A DNA stretch of 64,000 nucleotides from Septoria linicola (taxonomy: Eukaryota; Ascomycota; Dothideomycetes; Mycosphaerellales; Mycosphaerellaceae). Shown in pieces: positions 43,757 to 56,331 of this stretch. The stretch's first letter is position 1. Each line of letters opens with the position of its first letter. Where the stretch lies: the NCBI GenBank assembly GCA_024114885.1, contig CP099418.1, positions 5,394,001 to 5,458,000 on the forward strand, given 5' to 3'. A program made the translations under genes and the position numbers. Under the pieces are notes generated by a model, which saw nothing but the letters and a program-made list of their open reading frames with translations, did no database searches and was not told where the DNA came from.

Positions 43757-45604
43757 CAGGTCTTGGAAGTTGGACAGTCCGGGTGTTGAACTAGCACGAT
43801 AGCGATATTGATAGTTCGATAGAGCTGTTTGACCTGCTAGGGTAGCTCTGGTAGATTACAGATCAATCGAGGCTGTTGGGCCTGTCCGCGTCCGCTGTCA
43901 GACAATTGTCGCGTGATCAATACCGACTGTTATCGCAGAATTTTCACTGCTATTGCATATCTGGTTGGTACAATTTAACAGGACGACTGGCGGTCGCCGA
44001 GCAGCAGGTAAGATGCTGGAGGCGCAAGCCACACGATCTTCAGGGTCGCATAAGTAGATCTGCTCGACGACGATGTTGAAGTCAGCATCAAATGTCACGG
44101 CATGCCATTGCGCTCTTCTCTTTGAAGTCTGTATTGGTTCAGCTAGCATAGACACCAGGACCCTACACGAGCCATGGTACGCCAGTTACTTGCAATATAT
44201 TTCGTAAAAAGAAGTAAGAAGCCACGCGGACGGTCAGCTGCTGACCATCCCACGTGTTGTCAATTGGGCGATTTCGGAGGTTGTAGCTCGGCAAATCCAC
44301 AGGTCGTCCACGCGGTCGAAACGATACTTGATGGTGGTATTCGGCAAGCTTGCCGGGTTGTCGAACAGCAATAGCAGGCTTCAACTCAGGACGTGGCATA
44401 TCACGCCGACCAGAAAGATAGCCAGGGCGCGGTGCTCGTTCGAGAAAGCACGACGCGGATTGGAAAAGTCTTTCCTTTACAGAACACGTGGCAGGATGTG
44501 AGCTTTTCAAAATGTCCAGGCTGAACTCGATTGGTCGCGTTCTTGCGTTTGATAGAAGTATCGCCGTATCAGTAGTTCTGTCAATCAGCGGTGAGGCTGC
44601 TTGGTTCTTGGCGATTTGCTCTGCACATCATCACGATGCGCTGATCTGGTCGCGGTGCATGACCTGGATGGAGCATGACCGGTGCATGTTTTCGCAACCT
44701 TGACGGCAGAATTAGAGAATGTCCTGTTGGTTAGCGAAGAAGGACTTGGCCAAAAAATAGCGAGGGCCGTAGCCAGACAGATCGCTGCAGGAGACGGGCC
44801 GGTGGCCATGTCGACTTCCCTGCGAGGCCTGGAGGAGTCTGGATCGTCGACGCGCTAGGATGGTGGAGTGCGCGGCTCTGACACGATATCGTTGATGATT
44901 GATGATCGTATTGCATGTTGCGGAGAACACGAACGCAGTGGCGTGGTAGTGGTAGGGAAGGCACTGTCAGGATGCTGCGAAGCGAGTGGGAAGGAAGGGG
45001 CGCGTCGCATGACAGTGCAAAAATACAGCTATTATGCGGGCAGAGTGTCACGATGACAAGCGAATGTCGTGAGCGACAGGAGACAGCGGCGGCTTGGGCG
45101 GGTTTTGACGCGATGCAACATCCATATTCATCCATTCATCTGCAGACCGAGATCCACAATGGAGAACGCAGCTCGGCACGAGCGCACCAGAATGGAGCAT
45201 TCGGATCTACGAGGCCCGGCAGACTTCGCAGCTGTGCAGCAAGCTGGCAGGCAAGCCAGGCGGTAGGCCGGAGACAGGATAGTTACTCGCCCTGTTGTCG
45301 CGGTGCAACTAGCTTTGATAGGCGCCTGGTCGGCCACTGCGGCGTCCACGGCACATCGTGTCCTTCGCGGAAGTGTGTGCGTGGTTGCAGCGAAGCCAAC
45401 GCCAACGGTCGCTCTTTGGAGGCGCCCTGCCCGCTGCCAAACTGTGCCACCAGAAACCCATCTGTCATACACTCGTTGTCCTTCCTAAAACTGCGTCTTC
45501 TGGATGATATGCCCTGATTCACGAGTTTGCCAGACAGCAGCAGGAGTTGACGCCCGACTGGCCGTCTCGTTCTCGTCACTTGCTGAGGATCCGCTGGCCT
45601 TGAA
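43757..45604. other. Intergenic 1.85 kb with one possible cryptic gene
   Basis: A minus-strand arrangement between 44460 and 43898 might be a spliced gene (listed separately). The rest, including 44500-45600, has only short overlapping frames. The right end carries the promoter of the Zn2Cys6 gene. Confidence 0.45.
43898..44400 (-). other. Possible small spliced gene or gene remnant
   Basis: A minus-strand frame from an ATG at about 44400 (MPRPELKPAIAVRQPGKLAE) runs to RVASYFFLRNILQ, where GTAACT could start an intron. A TAG lies in the unspliced frame shortly after. An acceptor after CCAATACAG at about 44132 would join it, in phase, to TSKRRAQWHAVTFDADFNIV, open to a TGA at 43898. The product would be about 145 aa without a recognised domain. 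Both splice signals are ordinary but weak. No other evidence supports it. Confidence 0.25.
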
Positions 45605-48482
45605 ATGGCTGAAGGCAGCCCACTTCCTTTCCCGTCACCGTCTGCAATTTTGGGAGAAAACCACACATCGCCACCCGCGACGACATCTGCGGCGGCTGCA
45701 GCAACAGCACCAAACGCAGAACCTGCCAGACGTCCCAAGCACGCTCGAAGCCCCAGCAAGAGGGACAATGCGAAAAAGGCAGTGCCCAAGAAGGCCGTCG
45801 CCGTAGAGGCTGATGCTGGTCCGGACTCTGTCAAGGGTGCCAAAGTCGACAAGCCCAAGCAGACCAAAAGTCGCAATGGTAATTTACACGCACCATCACT
45901 TCCTTTTGTCACTGATTAATTTGCCTTTTGCGCATTTCACACCTTCACGCTGCAGAAAACGCCGACAGCAGGGAAACTGATGATATGGACTGCCAGGTTG
46001 CTCCACATGCAAAGCGAAGCGGCTGAAATGCGGCGAAGAGAAGCCCGGATGTCTCAACTGTTCAAAGCGTAATGTTCCATGCGGCGGCTACAAGAAAGTC
46101 TTCCAATGGCGCGATTATGGCAGCCAGCAGATCAGAACGAATATCGTCGGCCAGAAACAGGGTAAATGCACATCAATAAGCTTTTGGCGGTATACCAGTA
46201 TGCCAAGACTGACTCGTACACAGCCACATCTCGCATCACACCCCCACGTGAAGCGTCTACGGGCTCATCTTTATCGACCACGCCCACTGGAGAGCCGCCC
46301 AACATTTTCGATATACCAAGATCCAACCCCAATGCCGATGAACAACAAAAGCCCCGCCGAAAGGCGCCGCGCCGAACGAAAGACAACGATGACGAACCTA
46401 TTCAGCTCCGACAACGACAGCAAGCCTCGAATTCGCCCCCAAAAGACGATCACAACCGTTCAGACAGCGCTTTTGTGCGCGTCGAAGAAGTCAGACCGAG
46501 TCCGGGGTCGCAACAGACAGAAGAGACAACGAGTCCTCCCGATGACAGCGTGCATGGCCACCCGATGGTCTTCAATCCAGACTCCAACTTTGTCTTCAGG
46601 ACACGATCGCTGTCGCCCGGAGATGGTCGTCGTCCATCCCCAACGCTTACCGAGATGATGCTACAGGACGGTCACAATCTGAATACTTCGCCTCTGGACT
46701 TTGTGCCCTTTTCACTACCTGAAGACTACCAACTCCCCCTTTTCTCCACTGGACCGAACGATCCGATCATGGATAACAACAATATTTTCGACGATATTGA
46801 TCTCATAGGACCAATCCAACCAATGGATATGGACACGTTCATGTGGCCTTCACGTTTACAAACGCCAGCCTCTCCGGGTGCCTCACCCATAATCGACCTA
46901 AACAACATGTGGCACGGCGCAGGACCCAATCCATGGGGCCAACCAGATTTGCCATTCGACAGTGAGGAAATCCTTATGACACGCTTTGTCAACATGACAT
47001 GTGGTGTGTTATCTGTGATCGATGGACCATCCGAAAATCCCTGGAGAAGTCTTATAATGCCGCTCGCTAAGCAATCCACTGGCTTGCATCACGCTATTCT
47101 TGCTTTGGCCGCGTTTCATGGCGCACAGGATCAGCCACGGCTGCGATTCGTTGGCGGACATCACAAGAACATTGCAGTCACAAATATTCGTGAAGGCTTG
47201 AGAGACGATACGATGATGAACCATGCTGCCATAGCGACCGCACTTGCACTTGCCTTTGTCGAGGCATGGGAGAGCCACGTCAAGACTGGCAACGCCCACA
47301 TTAACGGTGCGGCTGCTCTGGTGAAGAAAGCTCTCGACTACCACCACCAGGAACCCCACCAAGGTGAGGACCTTGCCAGACTGAAATTTCTCTGCAATGC
47401 ATGGGTATACATGGACGTGATTGCACGAGTTACAGCCGTGGACGCAAACGACAGCACTGATTTCACGAACGCACTTTGGCCGCCAAACGAGACGCCCGAT
47501 GTGGCAATAGGCCACGACGAGCCGGGTTTTGGCATCAACTTTGGAATGGGCATAGATGCTCGACTTGATCCCTTGATGGGTTGCGCAGGAACGCTGTTCC
47601 CTCTCATTGGACATGTGGCTAACCTGGTCCGCAAAGTATGCAGGTCGCAGAGGAACCCCATTGGTATTATCAGCCAGGCTAGAGACTTGATGGAGTCGCT
47701 GGAACAATGGGAGCCGCCTGCCTACATTGAAAGGCCCGAGGATCCTCTCACAGATGTGCGACATGCTCTGCAGACGGCAGAAGCCTACCGGTACGCAACA
47801 ATGCTGCATCTGCATCAGTCGGTCCCTGAGCTACCCACACCACTCAGCGACGAACAATACGCACAGCGCGTATTGCAGTACTTGGCGACCGTTCCGCTAA
47901 ACAGTAGAATGCTTCTGGTACACATCTACCCATTGATGATAGCAGGCTGTCAAGCGGTGGAAAGCGAGGACCGCGACTGGATCCGACAGCGCTGGGGCGT
48001 TATGAACGCACAGATGCGTATTGGCATCATCGACAAGTGTGTCGCACTTACCGAAGAGGTGTGGCGTCGCAGGGATAGCTACGAAGCCAGGCCGCCTGAA
48101 AAGCGGAGGCTGGTGGCGACTGCTGACCTGCAGAGTGTCAGGAACAGAGGTTCCCCACTGACACTACATGCATCAGATATCGGCAACACGGAGCCAGGCC
48201 GCACTGGCATGGTCTTCAGCTTGGCGGATTTCGATGGGACCCGCAGTCCACCTGCAACCAGCGACGGAGCAGCAAGCAGGATCGACCGAAGACCGCTGAG
48301 AGACCGCAATCCCGAGATGGCGTTGGGAAAGATTGATATGGCTTACACTGTGCGTGGACACATTAGCTGGGTTGGAGTTATGTGGGACTGGGCATGGGAG
48401 GGTAAGTCTCTTATTCCTGGTAATGACCATTGGCTTTCGAAAGCTGACCTAACGCTGTCTTGCTCTAGTTCTCCTCGGCTGA
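45605..48482 (+). CDS. Zn2Cys6 transcription factor with fungal-specific regulatory domain
   Basis: DNA-binding regulator. Exons 45605-45878, 45997-46161, 46224-48401 and 48469-48482, with introns of 118, 62 and 67 nt, encode 876 aa. An Ala/Lys-rich start (SKRDNAKKAVPKKAVAV) leads into the binuclear zinc cluster, joined over intron 1: SRNGCSTCKAKRLKCGEEKP then GCLNCSKRNVPC, with all six Cys in the standard spacing. A linker of about 230 residues is Pro/Ser/Asp-rich. The C-terminal part resembles the fungal-specific TF domain: LMTRFVNMTCGVLSVIDGPS, NPWRSLIMPLAKQSTGLHHA, ILALAAFHGA, AFVEAWESHVKTGNAHINGA, LVHIYPLMIAGCQAVESEDR. The last exon adds only VLLG and the stop. Target genes are unknown; no pathway genes adjoin it. 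Confidence 0.93.
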
Positions 48483-50035
48483 GCAGCCCCTCCACGGACG
48501 TGGTTATCAGGGTAGGTATATGGCGCAACACGAAAAAGCGGCCGCGAACGGCACTGGTCTCCAAACCAACGCACGTACTATGCGTTTAGGCTAGGGACGT
48601 TTCAACGCTGCCTTGTTTGATTTGATTCGGCAAGTGGTCTCCGTATCTCGGTCTTCCTGTGGCGACTAGAACGAAGGTCTTCCAATTATTTATTTCGGCA
48701 TCTGTGCAAATCGAGCGTTCTCAGCGAGTAAGGCGCTTCGGGTGGGCGAGTGGGTTTGGGTTGAGCTGGGCTGGGCTGGGCTAATGGCTGTCGCGCATCT
48801 TCGCGTGGGATGATGATGATGATCAGTGGAGGAAGATTTCGGTTCGAGAGAGCAAGTAAGTAGAAGCGAACGGCGATCAGCAGCAGCAACGGCGGCAGCG
48901 GCACGACTTTTGTGTACACTGGCACGGCAACAACACTCTTTTTGCAGACAGCGGGAAAACTGTGCAACCATAAGCAGCGCGAAACGGAATTCTAGACTTC
49001 GTTCACCTGTATCAGACGATGGCGTCACGTATGAGGACAAGAAGGGACGTTCTTGCCTAAAATGGTCAAAACAGGAGATGCATGAGCCATCCTGGTAAGG
49101 GAAGTTCTACGCATGGACGACGAGTGATGATCCTGGAAAGCATTCAGAGGTCGCAATGATGGACGCACAAGGCTCGTGGCATGAGTAGTGATGGAAGGGA
49201 CTGTGAGCCAAACTCGTTGCCGGCCAGGATTTTCGCAAACTCGCGCGTCGCCGAAAAGTCATATTTCTCCGTTCAAAAGCATTACTCAAATCTGTCATCG
49301 CATCCATTGTCCAGCTAGCTGACAGGAGACTGACCAAGCCGTAGCACGAACGATGCTCGATTCGAACGCCGACCTTGCGGGAGCGAACCATATGCCATGA
49401 GGAGGAGGAGATTCGGATCGTCCAGTGAGAAGGAGGGCACGCCAAGCAGGACATGGAGTCTCGGTCTGATCGTGACGACGATGATGTGCGCTTCAGACTG
49501 CGAACAATGACACTTGTAAAGGTGCTAGATGGCCGCGCAAAGCCCCCTTTTGCAAGGTCACAGGCGCTTTGATACTATGGGTCGAACGCTCACGATCGCC
49601 CGCTGATTGAGGAGGGCAGGGAGGCCATCAGGAAGCCCTGCAGGAAGGTGGGTAGGCTTATGTCGCGGAGGTGACAAGTACGTTGGGAGGCGGTCCCGAT
49701 GGCGAATGCGCCCACCGTCTTGTGGATGCGAAGAGCAGACTCTGACAAAACCTTGATCGTAACGTCGTTTGCATGCTCAGTCAATTACAGCTACCTATTA
49801 TGCATTACCTTTGTTCTCGCCTCTATTACACAGCACCACTCGCCTCAGCAAACTCAAACCCTGCCCATCCCAACGAAGATCTATCAACGGCATTTGTATT
49901 GCCAACGACCATGCTGACACCGTGGCATAGTATGCAGAACAAGTGCTGCTCAAGCAATCTGTGTCCAGAACCAAGCCTTGTCCAGATTCATAGCTGACAC
50001 ACCACATAGTGTTCACTTACCAAGAGACCAACTCT
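48483..50035. other. Intergenic 1.55 kb, convergent
   Basis: The Zn2Cys6 gene (+) and the kinase gene (-) converge. A short GGGCT-type repeat (GAGCTGGGCTGGGCTGGGCT, about 48763-48782) and short GAT/CAG runs near 48810-48900 are the only low-complexity features. No gene is supported. Confidence 0.5.
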
Positions 50036-53000
50036 CTAAACATATGGGCCCTCAATGACCTCGCATAGAGCTCGCCACTTGTCCTCGTCCTGCACAAGCC
50101 ATCCTCTGCCCCTCATGACGCCGTCGACAACGTCGATAACCTGTCGAAAGCCTGATGCAGCACCTTTGACCTGGGTGAAGCGTGCAATAGACAGATTGGC
50201 CTTGCGACCACCGTCCAGCACTATGAACAGCTCGATCCGGAACGTGACGGGCTTGATGTCAAGCGTGTTGACTTTGTCCACTCGCGCAAATATGGTGTTC
50301 GTCTCGCGAGAGTACTGCAGGTCACGCACACCATGGCGTTCCCATTCCTTGAAGAGCATGACGAGCTCCTGTCGAACTTTACCTCTACCGATCTCAAAGC
50401 AAAGTACGTGTGTGACGGGCTTGATGTTGAAGAAGCGAGCGAACCACGACCGCTCTGGGCCAGTAGAGGGCGGGTTGTCATTGCTGGATGGCGCTGGTGA
50501 TGCCGATGAGAATAGTGAGTCGAGTGAGGCGTTGGTAAGCATAGTTGTATCTGCGTGATTGTTAGTGTATGCGCCCTCGGCAAAGAATGTCTCTTCAACA
50601 TACCCATGTCATTTACGAGCGAGTTGTCCAAGCCCTTCTCGCGACCCATTTTGCTGAGCCACTTGGAAAAACCCTTCTTCCCGCCAGCGAAACGAACCTT
50701 CCGCACGTTATCCTCTGTGTGTCCTGGCACGGCGAGTTCCCCTGGACTACCTGGAGTGGTTTTGGACATCGCGGACGACTTGCGTCGCTCATCCTTAAGG
50801 TCAACGTTGACCAGAGTCTGTCCATTGAGGGTTTCATCGTCCTTTTTGTTTCTGCTGAACCAGCCTGACTTCTTTTTACGTACCATTGATGGTGTGCCGA
50901 GCGCACTGTGTTCATCGATTGACATCAAGCCCGACTGATCCACGTTCTTCTGTCTACGGTAGAGGCTGTCCGCGGAGCCCTTCGCTGCGACTCTCCGAAT
51001 GGTATCATCAGATGCTGGACTGCCGTTGTTGCGCTTGATGATGCTGAGTGGTGCTACTGCTCCAGGCGAAGTTGGAGACACGACTCGGATTGTCTTCTCC
51101 TGGGGTTTGCGGTCTTTGGTGACCGGTGCAGTCACACTGCGATGCCAGTTCGCGCCCTCCCTGCTACTTCGTTGATCACTGCTACCCTCTTCAGATATGA
51201 TGGGCAGGAAGCCGTATTGGTCCACCTGCTTGCCCGCTTCTGGCGCAGATACTATACGCTTATCCGGAGTCGAGCCAGCAGCAGGCAAGATGTTGTCGAG
51301 CGCTCGCATCACCTCATCGAACTTGGCGGTGTTGTCCTCTCCGTTGGCCTTGTAGGCAGCCAACTTCGTTCTTGTCTCCTCGATGGTCTTGGAAAGGTAC
51401 GAATTAGGAGTATCTTTGGGCAAGTCTGGGAGTGGTCGACGCGTCTTCTTCATGGCGGAGGGTAAATCTGGAGTTCCTGATGATTTGGCTGCGACCGAGG
51501 ACGGTGGCGTCTCGTAAGGAGAAGCTGTGTCGGTCAATGATGAACGAGCAGTTGTGTTTGAACCCAGTGAATCTCGAAAGAATGCCTCCTCACAAGCCTT
51601 TTCGAGCTCGGCACTATGCTTGCGAATATCGTTACGCATGTAATGACCTGGTGTATCTGGCTTTCTCACTCTGATCCGCGGCGTTTCTAATTTTGTCGTG
51701 GTAGACCGCTCTTTGCGAGACTTGATGGGTTGATCAGCATGGGCAAGTGGACTCGAATTCGCTACGTGCTTCTCCTTTGCAATGAGTCTTGCGTGGTGCT
51801 CGCGAAGATGCGCTGGTAAGCTTGGAGTTGGTGGCATCGAACCTTCCGTGGAGGTCTGCGCTGTGAGTGCGCTCGTGGTAGAGACACGACGAATGTGACC
51901 GAAGCTGACTCCCCGCTTGTGTACATCAGATGGGCGCATAGTTGGCATCATCGGCGGGCTACTGGGCAGTAGGGAGCCAGCCAGGGAATGACGCGACATT
52001 GAAGATCGTTGCAAAGATGAACGACTTCGGCCTGAACGTGGTAGGCTGGACGATGTCGTTGACTTTCGGCGATGAGCATGCTTCAGCGTCTCGATGCGGG
52101 TAGAATTTGGATGTCGCAGGTTGCGGCCCATGCTGCCCTTGCGCGTGCTGGTCGTTCCATTGCGGTGGACAGTGACATTCATGTATTCTCCTTGCGCGCT
52201 GATGAGTGGATCGCGCGACGCTCGGTAGGGATCGTAGCTGCTCTCTGATGGTGGTGGTGCAGCAAAGCTAGAGCTCGGACGTAGGTGCTCGTCGTTCATA
52301 ATGGAGTACTGTGACTGCGAGCGCTGCGCACTACTGGGCATTGGAGGAGCATCGCCATCGCATGGAGGGCGACTGTGATGATAGTCGCTTGCAGAGTAGC
52401 TGATGTCGTCGGCTCCTTCTTCGTAGCTCTCCAAAGTTTCCTCCTTGTGCTTCAGCAGGGCCGCATAGAAGAGCTTCTCTTGATTGAGCTCCCTCCTGTC
52501 CAGCAGCTTCTGGATCAAGCTTTGTTCTGGCTCGCTGTGCCACAGTGTCCGCATGTTACTGAGGATCTCTCGGTCGATGTCCTGAATGCGCTTCACCCTC
52601 CATTCGTCGATTTGTGGAGGCTTGCCGACTGCAGCTTCTTTCGTGCCTTCGTAGCCTTTGAAGCCGAATTCGTGATCAAATTTGTGCAAGAATGGATGAT
52701 CCCAAACCTCATCCATTGTCAGACGCTTCCTTGGGTCCGTCACAAAGATGCGCTGAATGAGGTCTTGAGCCTCGTAGCTGAGATTGGTAGGCATGAGGTA
52801 TCTGGCCAACTGGATCTTTCGAAACAAGGAACGGATGTCGCCACTAGTGTCGTCGTAGTTGAACGGAGTCGTGCCGGTCAGCATAACGTAGAGTATGACA
52901 CCGCAGCTCCAGACATCAGCCTGAGGTCCGTCGTAAGGCTTGCTACTGACCACTTCGGGCGCAGCGTAATGTGGACTGCCGCAGGGCGTGCTCAGCATCC

Positions 53001-53906
53001 GGCCTTTGGGCTGCAAAGCGGCCATGCCAAAGTCAATGAGCTTGACGGACAACGTCTCGCGGTCGAGCAGTATGTTCTCGGGTTTCAAGTCTCGGTGGCA
53101 GATGAGTAGCCTGTGGCAATACAGCAGAGCGGATACGATCTGCCGGAAGATGAAGACGGTTTCGTCTTCTGGCAGGCCTTTTCGTTCGTCAACGTAGTGG
53201 AAAAGCTCTCCACCATCGACATATTCCATGATCAGATACCTGTCTCACGTGTCAGCACGAGGTGGAGGATCAATTCGCCAATGCCGACTCACAATTCATT
53301 TCTGTTCTCCCATACATCGTAAAGCTGTACGATGTTTGGATGCTCCAAGAGTTTCATCACCGCAATCTCCCGCTCAAGGCCGTATGGTATTGGCTTGTAT
53401 CCAGAAGCCGCCAGGCCAGGCGATATCTTTGTGCTCTCTATCAAATTGGCTAGGCTTTGAGCGCGTGTGCTCTCGGCAGTCGTTCTCGTGATGATCTTGA
53501 CAGCACCAAGCTGTTCTCTGTTCCTGTGCCGAACCACGCGCACTCGCGAGCAGCCGCCCTTGCCAATCGTCTTGCCGAGCTGCCAATGTCCAATGTAAGT
53601 TTTGCGTTTAACACCAGAGGCGGTAGAAGTAGTCGAGACTGCTGAGTTGCGCTTCGAGTCGCGTGCATCATCACTGGCAATCTGCGAGACACGTTTGTTT
53701 TCTGGAGACATTGGACGGCCACCACTGCGAACAGCGAGAGTTCCATTGGGCTCCAAGGACTCGTTGTGGGGTAGGCTGGAAGACGTGTCTGCCTTGCCAT
53801 ATTTGACGTGCCGATTGTTCACGGGAGGCGTGTTCGTCTTATTCTTCAACTCGAGAAGCGGCTGCCGTCTCGCCGCCAGGCGACTCGTGCGGTAGCGGTC
53901 GGCCAT
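50036..53906 (-). CDS. Gin4/Hsl1-type (NIM1-related) serine/threonine kinase
   Basis: Kinase of the AMPK/NIM1 branch that couples septin or morphogenesis signals to mitotic entry. Exons 53293-53906, 50604-53239 and 50036-50550, with two 53-nt introns, encode 1254 aa. The kinase domain (about residues 107-390) shows the glycine loop LGKTIGKGGCSRVRVVRH, Lys in GAVKIITRT, EREIAVMKLLEHPNIVQLYD, HRDLKPENILL, DFGMAAL and the activation segment STPCGSPHYAAPEVV. The long middle is Ser/Arg-rich and disordered, with many possible phosphosites. The C-terminal 150 residues (FNIKPVTHVLCFEIGRGKVR, RDLQYSRETNTIFARVD, FRIELFIVLDGGRKANLSIA) look like a KA1-type membrane-binding domain, as in Gin4-family kinases. 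The start is the first ATG (MADRYRTSRLAARRQPLLEL). Confidence 0.94.
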
Positions 53907-56331
53907 GTTTCCGTCGTAGGATGCGGCCTTACTGCATTCGTGCGATGGCAAGCAGATAAGACTGTACCTGGTATGTATTCTGCGATGTGAATTCGAATGT
54001 TGATCACTGCTATTCGCCCTTTATCCAAGACGTCCGGTCGTCTCGCGGAACCTCTCACACGAGGTCACGCGTTCTGTAGTGTCTGCCAATGAATATGATG
54101 CTGTCCAAGCGGCTGACATCCAAGAGGTGGCGACGCGCGAACGAGAGATCGGCTGGTGGCGTGGCCAACGCGTATCCTGTTGATGTTGTTGATGCACTTG
54201 TTGCGAGACTGCCACCGCAGATAGAGCTGAATCGTGCCAGGAAAGAGATGCTTAGTCGTGAAAGATGTGTTTACCAACAAGGAAAGAGTGTATGCGGTCA
54301 GCGTGGCAGCAGCGACATTGGCTGTGTTTGGGGGCTGTGTTTCTGCTGAATGTGAAAGGAAGAGCCTGGAAAACTGAACGAGTGAAGGTCCAAGGAGGCT
54401 GAACTGGAACGGCAGGGCAGTCAGAATCGCCAGTTGATTACAAGTACGCAGATCGAAGTTGCCCCGGAATGGCGGGAGTTGCGATTGTTTTGGTGTGTTT
54501 GCTCGGCGCTGCAGAGTGGAATGTATTTCCTGAACTTGCGTCTTTCACTTACAACATGCATAAGCGCGCCATTTCTTGAGAGTACGGTCGCTCGAGCTTG
54601 TTCCACGTCGTCGCCGTCACTACTCGCTGTCCTCTGTCGGTTGGTCAGTACATGCGAGATCATGAATTCGTAGAGTAAGTATGCTCTGTGAGCATTTCTA
54701 TTTCGTGCATGACAAGCTTGCCTGCTATCTCACCACGGCCAACGTTACGACTCATAGACTGTCTACTGTCTTTGACACTGCCCGAGCTCTTCTGCAGGAG
54801 AAATGCCAACTCGAGGACAGCACGTCTCAGACGAAGCTCCTGTGAAGTCCTCTGCACCATGCTCGCTCTACGCGAAGTGCAGAGAGACTGTCGTCTCGCA
54901 GGCTCTTGTCTCCGTCCAGGGCACAGAACCAGTCACCAAGCCGTCCACGATGTCCCAAGCTCTTTTTCGTCTGCTCCGAACTGGCTGTTGGCCTGTCTTG
55001 CGAAAGCGCAATCGCCAACTGGCCAGCCGACCGATCGTGCCTGTGCACAGAGCGCTTCACCTTTCAGCGGTATCGAATAGGCTACAATCTGTGCTCCTCC
55101 TATGCACGAGACACTACCGAGTCAGCCTCCTGGAACAAACAGCAACCGCGCTGCTCCGACGTATGACAAGATCCAAAATGCTACACAAGGTCAAACTCCA
55201 CGATCAAAGCGGAGAGGGCAACAGAAAGCGCACAAGGCGCCTCGCTGTGCAAGCAGCCGCCTGTAGTATCCCGCACCCCTCGCCATGGCGCAAATGTGTA
55301 CCTGGTCCCTGGGCACCAGCTTGAGCACCTTGTGATGAACACCTTCGTGGCTTCGTTTGTGTTCTCTTCACAGCATGACCCGCCAGATCGGTCGCATCTA
55401 CGAGGCTTGCGCAGGCGTCCGCAGATCTTCTGCAGGCCTTATATGCACGACAGCATAATCGATCAAGATCGTCTGGATGTCTTCTCTTTTGTGGTTAGCA
55501 AGCACGAGATCGCATGATTGATGACGATCAGCGCAGAGCGGCATGATAGCATAGATAGTGGAACGAGAATAGTATAGCATGGCCGAATCTACGATGAGAT
55601 CTGACCAAGAAGGAAGTCGCAACGGAAGAAGTGTGCCTGCCTCCTGAAGATCGTTTCAGATCTCTCTCAAGTCCTCTCATCATCTTGACGAAAGGACGTG
55701 CTCTCTGTGCAATGCACTTTGGAGATGATTCGCATCACGTGTGCTCACGGCTTTGCTCGGTCAAAAGTGATCTCGGTCGTGGAATTTGATGCCCCGAGTA
55801 CGGCCGAAAGGGGGATCTGGACACTTGGGATCCAGACGAGGCGAGACGGATCTCGACAACCGCTGCAAAGTTGAGCTGATGCTAGCATTTGATAGACACT
55901 TTCTGTTGAGAAGACGATGATGGAATGATTTGCAACGACAACAGAATGTTGGTTGACTGAATTGATGCTCCGCTAAATCTTTGCACAAACGCGACGCGAC
56001 ACGCGCGATGGTAATGATGATTGCAAGATTGCCGCCGCCCCTTTCCTGTTTCCTGTGCCCTGGCATCTACCCGATGCGCATGCTGTCTCCCAAAGTATCT
56101 GTTTCATCACATCTCATAGCATGAGGATCCTCCTGCTTTGGACTGCTGTGCCAATTCGTGCCATTAACGCCTTGGCCTGTAGCTCCCTCGTGCCTGTGCA
56201 TTTCTCTCTGTTCCTGTCCTGACCATTCCATCGTTACGTAGTAATGTCGTGCTCTGCTCATAGTACAAAAATGCTTGAGAAGGGTATCGTCAAAAGAAGA
56301 AACATGCGCTCAAAAATAACAATCAGCTGCA
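53907..56331. other. Intergenic 2.4 kb, kinase promoter side
   Basis: Upstream of the kinase and downstream of the C2H2 gene, both on the minus strand. Frames of up to 173 codons near 54.8-55.3 kb overlap in several frames on one strand and look random. No RNA gene was recognised. Confidence 0.5.

Noticed and set aside
47009..47815. 268-codon open frame antisense to the Zn2Cys6 gene
   Set aside because: It lies wholly inside the regulator's conserved domain and has no domain or splice support of its own.
54803..55324. 173-codon plus-strand frame upstream of the kinase
   Set aside because: Overlapped by other open frames of similar length; composition looks random and no ATG-based gene model emerges.
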